Assembly: GCF_021568775.1 (NCBI RefSeq)
Contig: NZ_JAKGSG010000013.1
Coordinates: 1-41,772, forward strand
Length of the DNA: 41,772 bases
Direction of reading: 5' to 3'
Source: Antribacter soli
Lineage (GTDB): Bacteria > Actinomycetota > Actinomycetes > Actinomycetales > Cellulomonadaceae
Shown: positions 25,608 to 36,892 of the stretch, piece by piece
Numbering within the stretch: position 1 is the stretch's first letter
How the letters are laid out: every line of letters begins with the position of its first letter
Program-made: the position numbers and the translations under genes
Notes under the pieces: model-generated
Databases searched by the model: none
Told to the model about the DNA's origin: nothing
What the model saw: only the letters and a program-made list of their open reading frames with translations

Positions 25608-27065
25608 ATGACCAGCGACCAGAGCCCGAGCGCCGAGCAGCCGCGCCGCCTTCCGCCGAGCTTCACGCCCCAGCCCCGGCAGGGCGGGCGACCTTCGGCG
25701 ACGGACGACGCCATCGCCATCGGCAACTCGGGCAAGGAACGCCCCTCCGGGGGCCGGATCGGCCGACCCGACGACGCGGTGCCCCTCGCGCCGCGCGTGC
25801 AGCGCCAGTCCTCCCGCGAGATCCCCATCACCACCCCGCGTGGCGGGAACGTCCCGGAGGGCTCGCCCCGCGCGATCCCCCCGCGGTCCGCGCCCCCGCA
25901 GTCGATCCGGCCCGGCCGCGGCAGCGCCCGCACGGCTCCGGCCCCGGCGCACGACGGCGCGACCAGGGTCGGCTCCGTACCTGCCGCGCAGCAGTCGCCG
26001 GTACGCCAGCCGCCCGCCCGCCCGGCTCCCGTCCGACCGGCGTCGGGCCGCGGCGCGACGTCGCACCCGGGCGTCGCCGCGGCGCGTCCCGCCGTCGGCC
26101 GTCCGCAGGGCGGCGGCCTGCGGGTCCGCCGCCGGCGCGTGGCCGGGCTGGTGGCCCTGGTCGTCGTCGCCGGCCTCGTCGCCTGGCCGGTCGGCCTCCT
26201 GATCTGGGCGGACGGCAAGCTCCAGCACGTCGACGCGCTGTCCGGGGCGAGCGGGACCAGCGGCACCACGTACCTCCTCGCCGGGTCGGACGCGCGTGGC
26301 GACGGCATCAGCGAGGACGGCACCACGGGTGCCCGCACCGACACGATCATGGTGCTGCACAAGCCGGGCAGCGGTCCCGCCTCCCTCATCAGCATCCCCC
26401 GCGACACCTACGTCGAGATCCCCGGCTACGGCGGGAGCAAGCTCAACGCCGCGTACTCCTACGGGGGCGCACCGCTGCTGGTGCAGACGGTCGAGGGCCT
26501 GACGGGTCTGACGGTCGACCACTACGTCGAGGTCGGCTTCGGCGGGGTGCAGGGCGTCGTCGACGCGCTCGGCGGCGTGGAGCTGTGCCTCGACTACGAC
26601 GTGAACGACTACCGCAGCGAGCTCGTCTGGACCGCGGGCTGCCACGTCGCCGACGGGCACACCGCGCTGGCGTTCTCCCGCATGCGCTACTCCGACCCCA
26701 CGGGCGACATCGGTCGCGCGGAGCGCCAGCGCCAGGTCATCAGCGCCGTGTCCGCGAAGGCGGCGGACAGCAGCCTGCTCTACCGGCCGGCCGACCAGGT
26801 GGCCCTGATCGACGCCGGCATCGGTGCGCTCGTCGTCGACGAGCGCACCGGGATCGTGGACCTCGGGTTCCTGGCCCTCGCGTTCAAGTCCGCGACCGGC
26901 CCGGAGGGCGTGACCGGCACCCCGCCGATCTCGAACCCGGACTACCGGCCGGGCGACGTCGGCTCGACGGTCCAGCTGGACCCGGAGACCGTCGGACAGT
27001 TCTGGGTCGACGTCCGTGACGGAAACCTGGAACCGGGTAGCACCGTCGGTGGCCTTCCGCAGTAA
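25608..27065 (+). CDS. LytR-CpsA-Psr family glycopolymer ligase with long cytoplasmic region
   Basis: 485 residues. The first ~170 are Pro-, Arg-, Ala- and Ser-rich, without hydrophobic segments, and would lie in the cytoplasm. A single membrane segment follows (about 178-203). The extracellular LCP domain has LLAGSDARGDG, GARTDTIMVLHK, ISIPRDTYVEIPGYG, KLNAAYSYGG and AFSRMRYSDPTGDIGRAERQRQ, which include the conserved Arg and Asp residues that bind the pyrophosphate lipid. It has no extended C-terminal domain. It is the second LCP gene of the operon. The two probably act on the same polymer or two different ones. Confidence 0.92.
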   Translation: MTSDQSPSAEQPRRLPPSFTPQPRQGGRPSATDDAIAIGNSGKERPSGGRIGRPDDAVPLAPRVQRQSSREIPITTPRGGNVPEGSPRAIPPRSAPPQSIRPGRGSARTAPAPAHDGATRVGSVPAAQQSPVRQPPARPAPVRPASGRGATSHPGVAAARPAVGRPQGGGLRVRRRRVAGLVALVVVAGLVAWPVGLLIWADGKLQHVDALSGASGTSGTTYLLAGSDARGDGISEDGTTGARTDTIMVLHKPGSGPASLISIPRDTYVEIPGYGGSKLNAAYSYGGAPLLVQTVEGLTGLTVDHYVEVGFGGVQGVVDALGGVELCLDYDVNDYRSELVWTAGCHVADGHTALAFSRMRYSDPTGDIGRAERQRQVISAVSAKAADSSLLYRPADQVALIDAGIGALVVDERTGIVDLGFLALAFKSATGPEGVTGTPPISNPDYRPGDVGSTVQLDPETVGQFWVDVRDGNLEPGSTVGGLPQ

Positions 27066-27114
27066 ACCGCCCGGAGATAGTCAAGCAGAACCCGATAAAT
27101 GGGGTGAACAGGAC

Positions 27115-27136
27115 ATCCGACTGAGTCGGATAGCAT
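27115..27136 (+). promoter_or_regulatory. glf promoter with perfect 17-bp dyad
   Basis: ATCCGACTGAGTCGGAT (27115-27131) has 7-bp perfect arms around TGA, and its last base is the first base of a TAGCAT -10 hexamer (27131-27136). The transcript would begin near 27143 and carry TAGGAG before the GTG at 27171. It sits as a repressor operator would, over the spacer and next to the -10. Confidence 0.5.
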
Positions 27137-27170
27137 GTACCCCGCTGCCTCCCCGACCTAGGAGTATTGA

Positions 27171-30291
<3,121 letters not shown>

Positions 30292-30295
<4 letters not shown>

Positions 30296-31167
30296 CTGAC
30301 GTGATGCCCATGGTCACGCCTGGGATAGGGCGTGGCCTGCTCGACGTGGTCGAGCGTCGATTCCTCCTCCGGCTGATCGTCCGCAAGGAGCTCCGCGTCC
30401 GTTACCGCGGCTCGGTGCTCGGCATGGCGTGGTCGTACGTCAAGCCGGCGATCCAGTTCGGCGTCTACTTCGTCGCGCTCGGCGTCTTCCTGCGGATGCG
30501 CGACACCGTGCCCGACTACGCGGTGTACCTGTTCGCGGGCATCGTCGTGATGAACTTCTTCGGCGAGGGATTCGGGAACGCGACGCGGTCGATCATCTGG
30601 AACGCGCCCCTGATCAACAAGATCTACCTCCCGCGGGAGCTGTTCCCCGTGGCGTCGTTGTACGTGTCGGCGGTGCACTTCTTCCCGCAGCTCGTGGTCC
30701 TGCTCGTCGCCGCCCTGATCTCGGGTTGGCGCCCGACGGTGGCCGAGGTGCTCGCTGCCGTGGTGGGGTTCCTCATCGTGGCGATGCTCGCGCTCGGGCT
30801 CGGCCTGCTCTTCGGGGCGGCGAACGTGTTCTTCCGCGACGCGGAGAACTTCGTCGACCTGATCGTGATGGTGGCGACGTGGGCCTCGCCTGTCCTGTAC
30901 ACCTGGGGTCTCGTCCAGGCCGAGCTGCCGCGCTGGCTCTGGTTCGTCTACCAGGCGAACCCGCTCACCGCGGCGGTCGAGCTCTTCCACTACGCCTTCT
31001 GGTACGGGGGCACGGGCCGGCCGGCCCTGCTGCCCAACGGCACGGCCCCCATCCCCGACAACCTCTGGGCAGTCGGGGGCGGCGCGCTCGTCGTCTCGCT
31101 GGTGGTGCTCGTCGTCGGCCAGCTCGTCTTCAGGCGCCTCGAGGGGCGCTTCGCGCAGGAGTTGTGA
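30292..31167 (+). CDS. Wzm-like ABC-2 polysaccharide export permease
   Basis: 291-residue permease of the Wzm/RfbD (ABC-2) type with six hydrophobic segments. It begins at GTG 30292 overlapping the glfT2 stop, and the family motif LIVRKELRVRYRGSVLGMAW is near residues 22-41. A typical loop, ENFVDLIVMVATWASPVLYTWG, is near 184-205. With the Wzt-like ATPase downstream it would flip a lipid-linked galactan across the membrane, as mycobacterial Rv3783 does with Rv3781. The stop overlaps the next start by one base (TGATG). Confidence 0.94.
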
Positions 31168-31895
31168 TGACCACGTACATCGACGTCTCCGACGTCTCGA
31201 AGCGGTTCACGCTGCGCCACAACCGATCGCTCAAGGAGCTCGCCGTCGCCGCGATCCGCGGCCGGGACCTGGGCGACACGTTCCTCGCGCTCGAGGACGT
31301 CTCGTTCGAGGTCTCCGAGGGCGAGACGGTCGCGCTCCTGGGCTTCAACGGCTCGGGCAAGTCGACCCTCCTCAAGCTGATCTCCGGGGTGCTCAAGCCG
31401 GATGTCGGCTCGATCCGGACCCGTGGCAGGGTGGCCGGCCTGATCGAGGTGGGCGCCGGTTTCCACCCCGACCTCACCGGCCGGGAGAACGTCTACCTCA
31501 ACGGGGCGATCCTCGGCATGACCGAGGCTCAGATCAGCGCGTCGTTCGACGACATCGTCGCGTTCAGCGAGATCGAGCGGTTCATCGACACCGAGGTGAA
31601 GTTCTACTCCTCGGGCATGTTCCTCCGCCTCGCGTTCTCGGTCGCGGTCCACTCGGACCCGGAGGTCTTCCTCATCGACGAGATCCTGGCGGTCGGCGAC
31701 GAGCCGTTCCAGCGCAAGTGCCTCGACCGGATCCGGTCCCTCAAGGCCGAGGGGCGCACACTGGTGATCGTCAGCCATGATCTCGACATGGTGGCGAAGC
31801 TGTGTGACCGAGGCATCCTGCTGGAGCGGGGCAAGATGGTCGACGACTCCGACGCGACCGCCGTGGTCGCCCGGATGCGTGGAGAGGGTGCCTGA
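31167..31895 (+). CDS. Wzt-like ABC polysaccharide export ATPase
   Basis: 242-residue ATPase with Walker A GFNGSGKST (59-67), IEVGAGFHPDLTGRENVYLNG (93-113), the degenerate signature SSGM (148-151) and Walker B VFLIDE (D171, E172). The switch His is in VSHDLDM. The SSGM signature and the LTGRENVY segment mark the Wzt/TagH group of polysaccharide exporters. It lacks the C-terminal carbohydrate-binding domain of O-antigen Wzt, so, as in mycobacterial RfbE, export should not depend on a terminal sugar cap. It pairs with the Wzm-like permease. Confidence 0.94.
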   Translation: MTTYIDVSDVSKRFTLRHNRSLKELAVAAIRGRDLGDTFLALEDVSFEVSEGETVALLGFNGSGKSTLLKLISGVLKPDVGSIRTRGRVAGLIEVGAGFHPDLTGRENVYLNGAILGMTEAQISASFDDIVAFSEIERFIDTEVKFYSSGMFLRLAFSVAVHSDPEVFLIDEILAVGDEPFQRKCLDRIRSLKAEGRTLVIVSHDLDMVAKLCDRGILLERGKMVDDSDATAVVARMRGEGA

Positions 31896-31898
31896 CCG

Positions 31899-34160
31899 GT
31901 GAGCGTGACGCGAGTGGACCCCGAGACGGTGCCGGTGGCGGGAGCCACCGACGAACCCGCCGCCGAACCGGACCGGCGGGCCGGCCTGCGAGAGCTGGTG
32001 TGGACGGTGGCGACCGCGGTCTCCGTGGTCGTCGTCGCGATCCTGCCGCTCCTCTTCGATCCCCGCTTCTACTTCGCGGACGACACCCAGGCCGGGGCGT
32101 ACCCGATCTGGGTCTCGATCGGCGAGCACCTGCGACAGGGGCAGCTGCCCTTCTTCGAGCCCTCCCGCTGGATGTCCGGGAACTATCCGGCCGAGGGACA
32201 GTGGGGGCTCTACAACCCTGTCGTCTGGCTCGTCGGGTGGTTCGTGAGCGGTGCCGGCGACGCGGTCGTGGCGAGCTCCGTGGTCAAGATCGCCTTCCTC
32301 GGGATCGCGGCGGGCGGGGCGTACCTCCTCGCCCGGTCCTACGGTGCGACGCGGCCCTGGGCCTACGGGGCCGGCCTCCTGGCGCCGACCGCCGGGTTCA
32401 CCATGTACATCGACGCGGCGTCCTGGGTGACCGCCCTGTTCGTCTGGGCCCTGCTGCCCTGGGTCTGGTGGGGCCTGCGCCGGGTCCTGGTGCACGGGGG
32501 CAACCCGCTCGTCCCGTTCGTCGCCGGGTATCTCCTCGTGACGGTCGGGTACGTGCACGGGACGCTCATGATGTGCTTCGTGATGTCCGGGGTGCTCCTC
32601 GAAGGGCTCCTGCTCAAGCGCGTCGCCCCGACGGTCCGCGTGCTCGTCGTGAGCTGCCTGCTCGGGGCGGTCGCGATCGCGGTCTACCTGCCCGGGGTGC
32701 TCACGGCTCCGGTGACTGCGCGCGGCTCCGCGTCGATCTTCAACACGAACTTCATGTCGCCGGACCTGTCTGGTCTGGCGACCTCGGGCACGCCGCTGAC
32801 ACGGCCCTGGATGACGGGGTTCTGGGGCACACCGCCCGAAGCGCCCCTCCTGTACGTGGCGTGGCTGCTGCCCCTGGTCGCGCTCCTGTCGTGGTCGAAG
32901 GTGCTCGACGTTCTCTCCCGGTCTGCCGCGCTGCTCGTACTGGGCACCGCCGCGGCCGGGCTCGTGTTCGGGCCGAGCGACGTGGGCCCCCTGCGCTTCC
33001 CGGCACGGGTGTTCCCCTACCTGGCGCTCGCCATCGTCGTGCTGGTGGCCGTGCTCGTGAGCCGCGCGGCCGTTCGCCCGACCCGCTCCCGGGTGATCGC
33101 CGTCCTCGTCCTCGTCGCTGCCGGTGGCGCGTTCGCCTGGTTCGAGATTCCCGACCAGTGGTTGCTCGTCGGCCTGGGCATGACCCTGGCCGCCCTGGGC
33201 CTCCTCGCATGCCTGTGGTTCCTGGCGCGCAGCCGGGCCGCCGCGCCGGGCATCGCCGTGACGCTCCTGGTGATGGCCGTGGTCGTCACCGGTGCGCAGC
33301 ACTGGGCCTTCCCCAGGTCGCCGTTGCCCGACTTCGGCCTGCCCGCGAGCACGAGCGACTACAGCCACGCGCTCCAGGGCGTCGACGGCGACGCGATGAT
33401 CGTCGGCAACCCCACGATGACCTCCGACCCGGTGGCGCCCGGTTCCGAGTGGTGGAGGTCGACGCTCTACGCCAACGCGTGGTACCTCAGCGACACGACC
33501 GTCGTGAACACGTACTCGCCGATCCTGCACAAGGCGTTCGCCGAGGACCTCTGCGTCGACGCGCACGGGGTCGTCTGCTGGGAGACCCTCGAGCGCCTCA
33601 TGGCGCCGGACGAGACGACGGGGGAGCCGCTCGTCGACCTCCTCGCGGTCAACGCTGTCCAGGTGCTCGCCCGGCCCGGGGCGCCGGCCGGTGACGTTTC
33701 CGCGGACCCGTACACGTATGCCGTGCCTCCGGCAGGCTGGCACGAGGCCTCCCGCGACGCGGCCGGCGCGGTGTGGGTGCGGGACGTCCCCGTCGAGCCG
33801 GCGGGCGGGGTCGTCTGGACGTCGGACGGCGTGGCCCTGAGCGACGTGCGGATCACAAAGACCTCCGTCACGCTGCACGTCGACGAGGTCCCTGCCGGCG
33901 GCGGCACGATCGTGTTCTCCCGCCTCAACTGGCCGGGCTACGAGTTCGAGGGGGCCCAGGAGGCCGACCCGGTGCGTAACTACCTCCTGGCGGCGGAGGT
34001 GGCTCCGGGATCGAGCGGCGAGGACGTCACGGTCTCCTTCACGCCGCCCGGGTGGGCGTTCGAGCTGGCCTGCCTGTTCGGCGCGATCGCCGCCGCCATG
34101 GTCTGGGGAGCGGCTGCCGTCGTCGCCGGAGTGCTCGCGCGACGACGTCAGACGGTCTGA
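31899..34160 (+). CDS. YfhO-like multi-pass membrane protein, likely GT-C glycosyltransferase
   Basis: 753 residues with about a dozen membrane segments (first at about 35-55, last near 722-748). An acidic pair in YFADDTQAGAYP (about 58-69), just after the first segment, is where GT-C glycosyltransferases carry their catalytic acid. The extracytoplasmic region near the end, with TIVFSRLNWPGYEF before a final segment, is like YfhO. YfhO-type proteins add sugars from lipid carriers to surface polymers outside the membrane. GTG 31899 lies 3 nt after the Wzt-like stop. This is the last gene of the glf operon, so it probably modifies the exported galactan. Donor and linkage are unknown. Confidence 0.75.
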   Translation: MSVTRVDPETVPVAGATDEPAAEPDRRAGLRELVWTVATAVSVVVVAILPLLFDPRFYFADDTQAGAYPIWVSIGEHLRQGQLPFFEPSRWMSGNYPAEGQWGLYNPVVWLVGWFVSGAGDAVVASSVVKIAFLGIAAGGAYLLARSYGATRPWAYGAGLLAPTAGFTMYIDAASWVTALFVWALLPWVWWGLRRVLVHGGNPLVPFVAGYLLVTVGYVHGTLMMCFVMSGVLLEGLLLKRVAPTVRVLVVSCLLGAVAIAVYLPGVLTAPVTARGSASIFNTNFMSPDLSGLATSGTPLTRPWMTGFWGTPPEAPLLYVAWLLPLVALLSWSKVLDVLSRSAALLVLGTAAAGLVFGPSDVGPLRFPARVFPYLALAIVVLVAVLVSRAAVRPTRSRVIAVLVLVAAGGAFAWFEIPDQWLLVGLGMTLAALGLLACLWFLARSRAAAPGIAVTLLVMAVVVTGAQHWAFPRSPLPDFGLPASTSDYSHALQGVDGDAMIVGNPTMTSDPVAPGSEWWRSTLYANAWYLSDTTVVNTYSPILHKAFAEDLCVDAHGVVCWETLERLMAPDETTGEPLVDLLAVNAVQVLARPGAPAGDVSADPYTYAVPPAGWHEASRDAAGAVWVRDVPVEPAGGVVWTSDGVALSDVRITKTSVTLHVDEVPAGGGTIVFSRLNWPGYEFEGAQEADPVRNYLLAAEVAPGSSGEDVTVSFTPPGWAFELACLFGAIAAAMVWGAAAVVAGVLARRRQTV

Positions 34161-34190
34161 CCCGAGGCATAGTCCCCGGAAAGTCCCGGG

Positions 34191-34331
34191 AGATGTGAGA
34201 GGGGCCCGCCCCCCACCCGGGTGGGGGGGGGGGGCCGGGACCAACAAAGGGGGCGGGGCCCCGTTACCGCCCGGGGAGTGTTGCGGGGCCCGGCCCCCCA
34301 CCGGTGTTGGGGCCGGGCCCCTCTCACATCT
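34191..34331. repeat. inverted repeat of two terminator-like hairpins
   Basis: Perfect 18-bp arms, AGATGTGAGAGGGGCCCG (34191-34208) and its reverse complement (34314-34331), enclose 105 bp. Each arm continues into its own GC-rich hairpin; the right one has perfect 13-bp arms, GGGGCCCGGCCCC and GGGGCCGGGCCCC. A run of twelve G near 34223-34234 and the near-mirror likeness of the halves suggest either a bidirectional terminator between convergent genes or an assembly error at one such hairpin. The 188-bp gap holds no gene. Confidence 0.7.
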
Positions 34332-34348
34332 CTGTCGGACGGGGCGGG

Positions 34349-35206
34349 TCAGACGGAGGCGGCTGCCGCGGGCAGGGGCTCCATCCTGCGCCCCAGGACC
34401 GCGTATGCGGCCCGCCGCTGCATGGCGACGACGTGAGCCATCGCGTCACCGACGCGGACGTCCCAGTCGGAGATCGTCTCGGGCGCGAGCGACTGGGCGA
34501 TGCGGTGGAACTCCGCGGCCTCGTCCGCCTGCTGGCGCATGAGCCGCACCGACCACTGGCTCGCGCTCACACGGAACGACGCGAGGGACGTGCGCTGCGC
34601 GAACATCTTGCCCATCGCGAGCACCGGGGCGTACGAGCCTGCGTCGATGTAGTAGCGCAGGTCCTGCCACCAGCCGGCCTTCTCGAGCGCCGCGGTGCGC
34701 ATCATGACGCAAGCAGGCTCACCGAAGATGTTCGTGCCGGAGCGGACCGTGGCGCGCAGCGCTGCCCGTCCGTCGACGACGCCGTCGAGGCGCCCCAGCC
34801 CGCGACCGGTGACGAAGGTCTCCCCGCGAGCATCGACGAGGTCACGCTGGGAGGCGACGAGCAGGACGTCGGGGCCGCTCTCGTCGAACGCCCGGACCTG
34901 CTCCTCGAGCATGGTCGGATGGATCAGGTCGTCGCCGCAGACGAGCTTGACGAGCTCCCCCTCGGCGCGGGTCGTGACGGCGTTCCAGTTGCGGCGCGCG
35001 CCGCCCCCGGCCTCGGTGCGGTGGAGGCTGACGCGGGGGTCGTCGGCGAACTGCTGGAGCAGGTCCCAGGTGCTGTCGGGCGACGAGTGGTCGGCGACGA
35101 CGAGCTCGAAGTCCTCGAAGGTCTGGTCGAGGACGGACCGGATGGTCGCCTCGATGTACTGCTCGTTCTTGTACGCGGGGATGACGACGGAGACGCGGGG
35201 GGTCAT
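34349..35206 (-). CDS. family 2 glycosyltransferase
   Basis: 285-residue GT-A glycosyltransferase opening with VSVVIPAYKNEQYIEATIRSVLDQT and VVADHSSPDSTWD. The metal-binding DxD equivalent is VCGDDLIHP near residue 95. A later NIFGEPACVMMRTAALEKAGWW region (near 160-180) is the acceptor-side half. No membrane segment is apparent. It overlaps the GtrA-like gene by 4 bp (ATGA), so it is coupled to a putative lipid-sugar flippase. Donor and acceptor are unknown. Confidence 0.88.
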   Translation of the reverse strand: MTPRVSVVIPAYKNEQYIEATIRSVLDQTFEDFELVVADHSSPDSTWDLLQQFADDPRVSLHRTEAGGGARRNWNAVTTRAEGELVKLVCGDDLIHPTMLEEQVRAFDESGPDVLLVASQRDLVDARGETFVTGRGLGRLDGVVDGRAALRATVRSGTNIFGEPACVMMRTAALEKAGWWQDLRYYIDAGSYAPVLAMGKMFAQRTSLASFRVSASQWSVRLMRQQADEAAEFHRIAQSLAPETISDWDVRVGDAMAHVVAMQRRAAYAVLGRRMEPLPAAAASV

Positions 35207-35775
35207 CGGGAGACCTCGGTGGTGTTCGGCGGGGTGGAGGGCGTGGTGCCGACCGGCTGGTCGGCGACGTCGCTGGCGGGCTGCTCGTGCTTCCTCCGGA
35301 ACGAGAAGTCACGGTGCCCGAAGTAGCTGACGAGCGCGGTCACGCAGGTGACCAGGAGCTGGGCGTAGATGGGGCGCATCCCGGTGGACTCCGTGACGAG
35401 GGGCAGAGCCACCGCGTTGATCCCGAGCGCCGTGAGGTTGACGACCTCGAACCGGGCGAGGTCGAGCCAGAGGTGCCCGCGGACGCGGAAGACGAAGTAC
35501 CGGTAGAGGACGAAGGCACAGAGCACGGCGGCGACATGGGCGCACAACAGGCTCAGCAGGTAACCGAAGCGTCCGACCTCCTCGCCGAAGGCCAGCTCGA
35601 AGACGATGAACCAGGCCGTTCCCAGGACGGTGTTGAATCCCCCCACAAGGAGGAATGCGATCCGCTGGTCCTTCACGAGACGGAAGAGAGGGCCGAGCGA
35701 GCCCTCCATGCCTGCCGGCGGCTTCGGGAGCGCCGTGCTTGCGGTGGCGGGCTGGGGCTCAGGGTCCATGACCAC
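35203..35775 (-). CDS. GtrA-family membrane protein
   Basis: 190-residue protein with four membrane segments (about residues 40-150), fitting GtrA, proposed to flip undecaprenyl-phosphate-linked sugars. Typical features are the opening RIAFLLVGGFNTVLGTAWFIVFE, the LYRYFVFR turn and the late SYFGHRDFSFR. The start is placed at GTG 35775 because AGGAG lies 9 nt upstream; ATG 35769 is the alternative. Its C-terminal ~35 residues are Pro/Thr/Ser-rich. It is divergent from the dolichol-phosphate-mannose-synthase-like GT2 gene, whose product could make the lipid-linked sugar it flips. Confidence 0.9.
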   Translation of the reverse strand: MVMDPEPQPATASTALPKPPAGMEGSLGPLFRLVKDQRIAFLLVGGFNTVLGTAWFIVFELAFGEEVGRFGYLLSLLCAHVAAVLCAFVLYRYFVFRVRGHLWLDLARFEVVNLTALGINAVALPLVTESTGMRPIYAQLLVTCVTALVSYFGHRDFSFRRKHEQPASDVADQPVGTTPSTPPNTTEVSR

Positions 35776-35867
35776 GGGCGATGTCTCCTGGTACTGGTCC
35801 GGTCGGAAAGAACGTGCCGACGAGGTCGCGTGACGCGCTTTAAGGTGCAAAACGGGAACGCGATTCA

Positions 35868-35879
35868 CGACTATAGTCG
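35868..35879. promoter_or_regulatory. palindromic -10 shared by divergent genes
   Basis: CGACTATAGTCG is a perfect 12-bp palindrome containing the -10-like TATAGT (35872-35877) exactly 7 nt before GTG 35885. Being a palindrome it presents the same hexamer on the minus strand, where it could serve the GtrA-like gene, though that would give a leader of nearly 90 nt. No good -35 is seen for either. Confidence 0.5.
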
Positions 35880-35884
35880 GACGC

Positions 35885-36892
35885 GTGACCAACCCTAGCG
35901 CGCAGCCTGCGCAGCACAGGATCTCCGTCGTCATCCCCGTGTACCAGGGGTCACGAACTCTGCCCGGGGTCCTGTCCGAGATCGACGTCCTGACGAAGGG
36001 TTTTACGACCCCGGGCGGCGCCGACGGTCTCGTGGCCGAGGTGCTCCTGGTCTTCGACCACGGCCCTGACGGTTCCGACGCGACGATCCGCGAGCTCGCC
36101 GAGCGATACGAGTACGTCCGCCCGGTGTGGCTCAGCCGCAACTTCGGGCAGCACGCCGCGACGCTCGCCGGAATGGCGTCGTCCGGCGGCGACTGGATCG
36201 TGACCCTCGACGAGGACGGCCAGCACGACCCCGCGGAGATGATGGGGCTGCTCGACGCGGCGGTCGAGAACCGGGCGACCGTGGTCTACGGCGCGCCCTC
36301 GAACCCCGCCCCGCACGGCTTCCTGAGGAACCTGGCGTCGAAGGGCTCGAAGAAGGTCATCGAGATGGTGCTCGGTGGCACGGACACGTCGTCGTACCAG
36401 AGCTACCGGCTGGTACTGGGCGAGGTGGGCCGGTCGGTCGCCGCGTACGCAGGGGCGGGCGTGTACCTCGACGTCGCGCTGGGCTGGGTGGCGGGTGACG
36501 TGGCGCTGGCCCCGGTCACACTCCGCGAGGAGGGCGGGCGCAGGTCCGGCTACTCGTTCCGCCGGCTGCTCTCGCACTTCTGGCGCATGGTCCTGACGAG
36601 CGGTACGCGCGGGCTGCGCCTCGTTGCAGGGCTCGGGATGTTCCTGGCAGCTGTGGGCGTCGTCATCGCCGTCTATCTCGCGGTGACGCGGATCCTCGGA
36701 GCCGATGTCCCCAGCGGCTGGACCTCGATGATGATGGTGACGCTGGTCACCTCCGGCGCGGTGCTCTTCTCGCTGGGCATCGTCGCCGAGTACGTCGGCG
36801 TCGCCGTCAACATGGCCATGGGCAAGCCCCTGTACCTGATCGTCGGGGATCCGGAGAACGGGCCCCTGGGGCGCAAGGTCCCCCGGCGGTGA
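35885..36892 (+). CDS. polyprenyl-phosphate glycosyltransferase (GT2, ArnC/DPM1-like)
   Basis: 335-residue GT2 enzyme resembling those that charge undecaprenyl or decaprenyl phosphate with a sugar. The N-terminal ISVVIPVYQGSRTL, the RNFGQHAATLAGM segment, and DxD-type LDEDGQHDP near residue 112 are characteristic. Two C-terminal membrane segments (about 242-266 and 278-302) anchor it, as in GtrB/ArnC. The GtrA-like flippase is its divergent neighbour. It is coupled to the following SDR gene (GTGA overlap). A leaderless start at GTG 35885 is likely. Confidence 0.88.
   Translation: MTNPSAQPAQHRISVVIPVYQGSRTLPGVLSEIDVLTKGFTTPGGADGLVAEVLLVFDHGPDGSDATIRELAERYEYVRPVWLSRNFGQHAATLAGMASSGGDWIVTLDEDGQHDPAEMMGLLDAAVENRATVVYGAPSNPAPHGFLRNLASKGSKKVIEMVLGGTDTSSYQSYRLVLGEVGRSVAAYAGAGVYLDVALGWVAGDVALAPVTLREEGGRRSGYSFRRLLSHFWRMVLTSGTRGLRLVAGLGMFLAAVGVVIAVYLAVTRILGADVPSGWTSMMMVTLVTSGAVLFSLGIVAEYVGVAVNMAMGKPLYLIVGDPENGPLGRKVPRR

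Noticed and set aside
30990-34301. 1103-residue reading frame on the minus strand
   Set aside because: Antisense to the Wzt-like and YfhO-like genes; composition is low-complexity Arg/Gly/His/Asp, typical of a shadow frame in GC-rich DNA.
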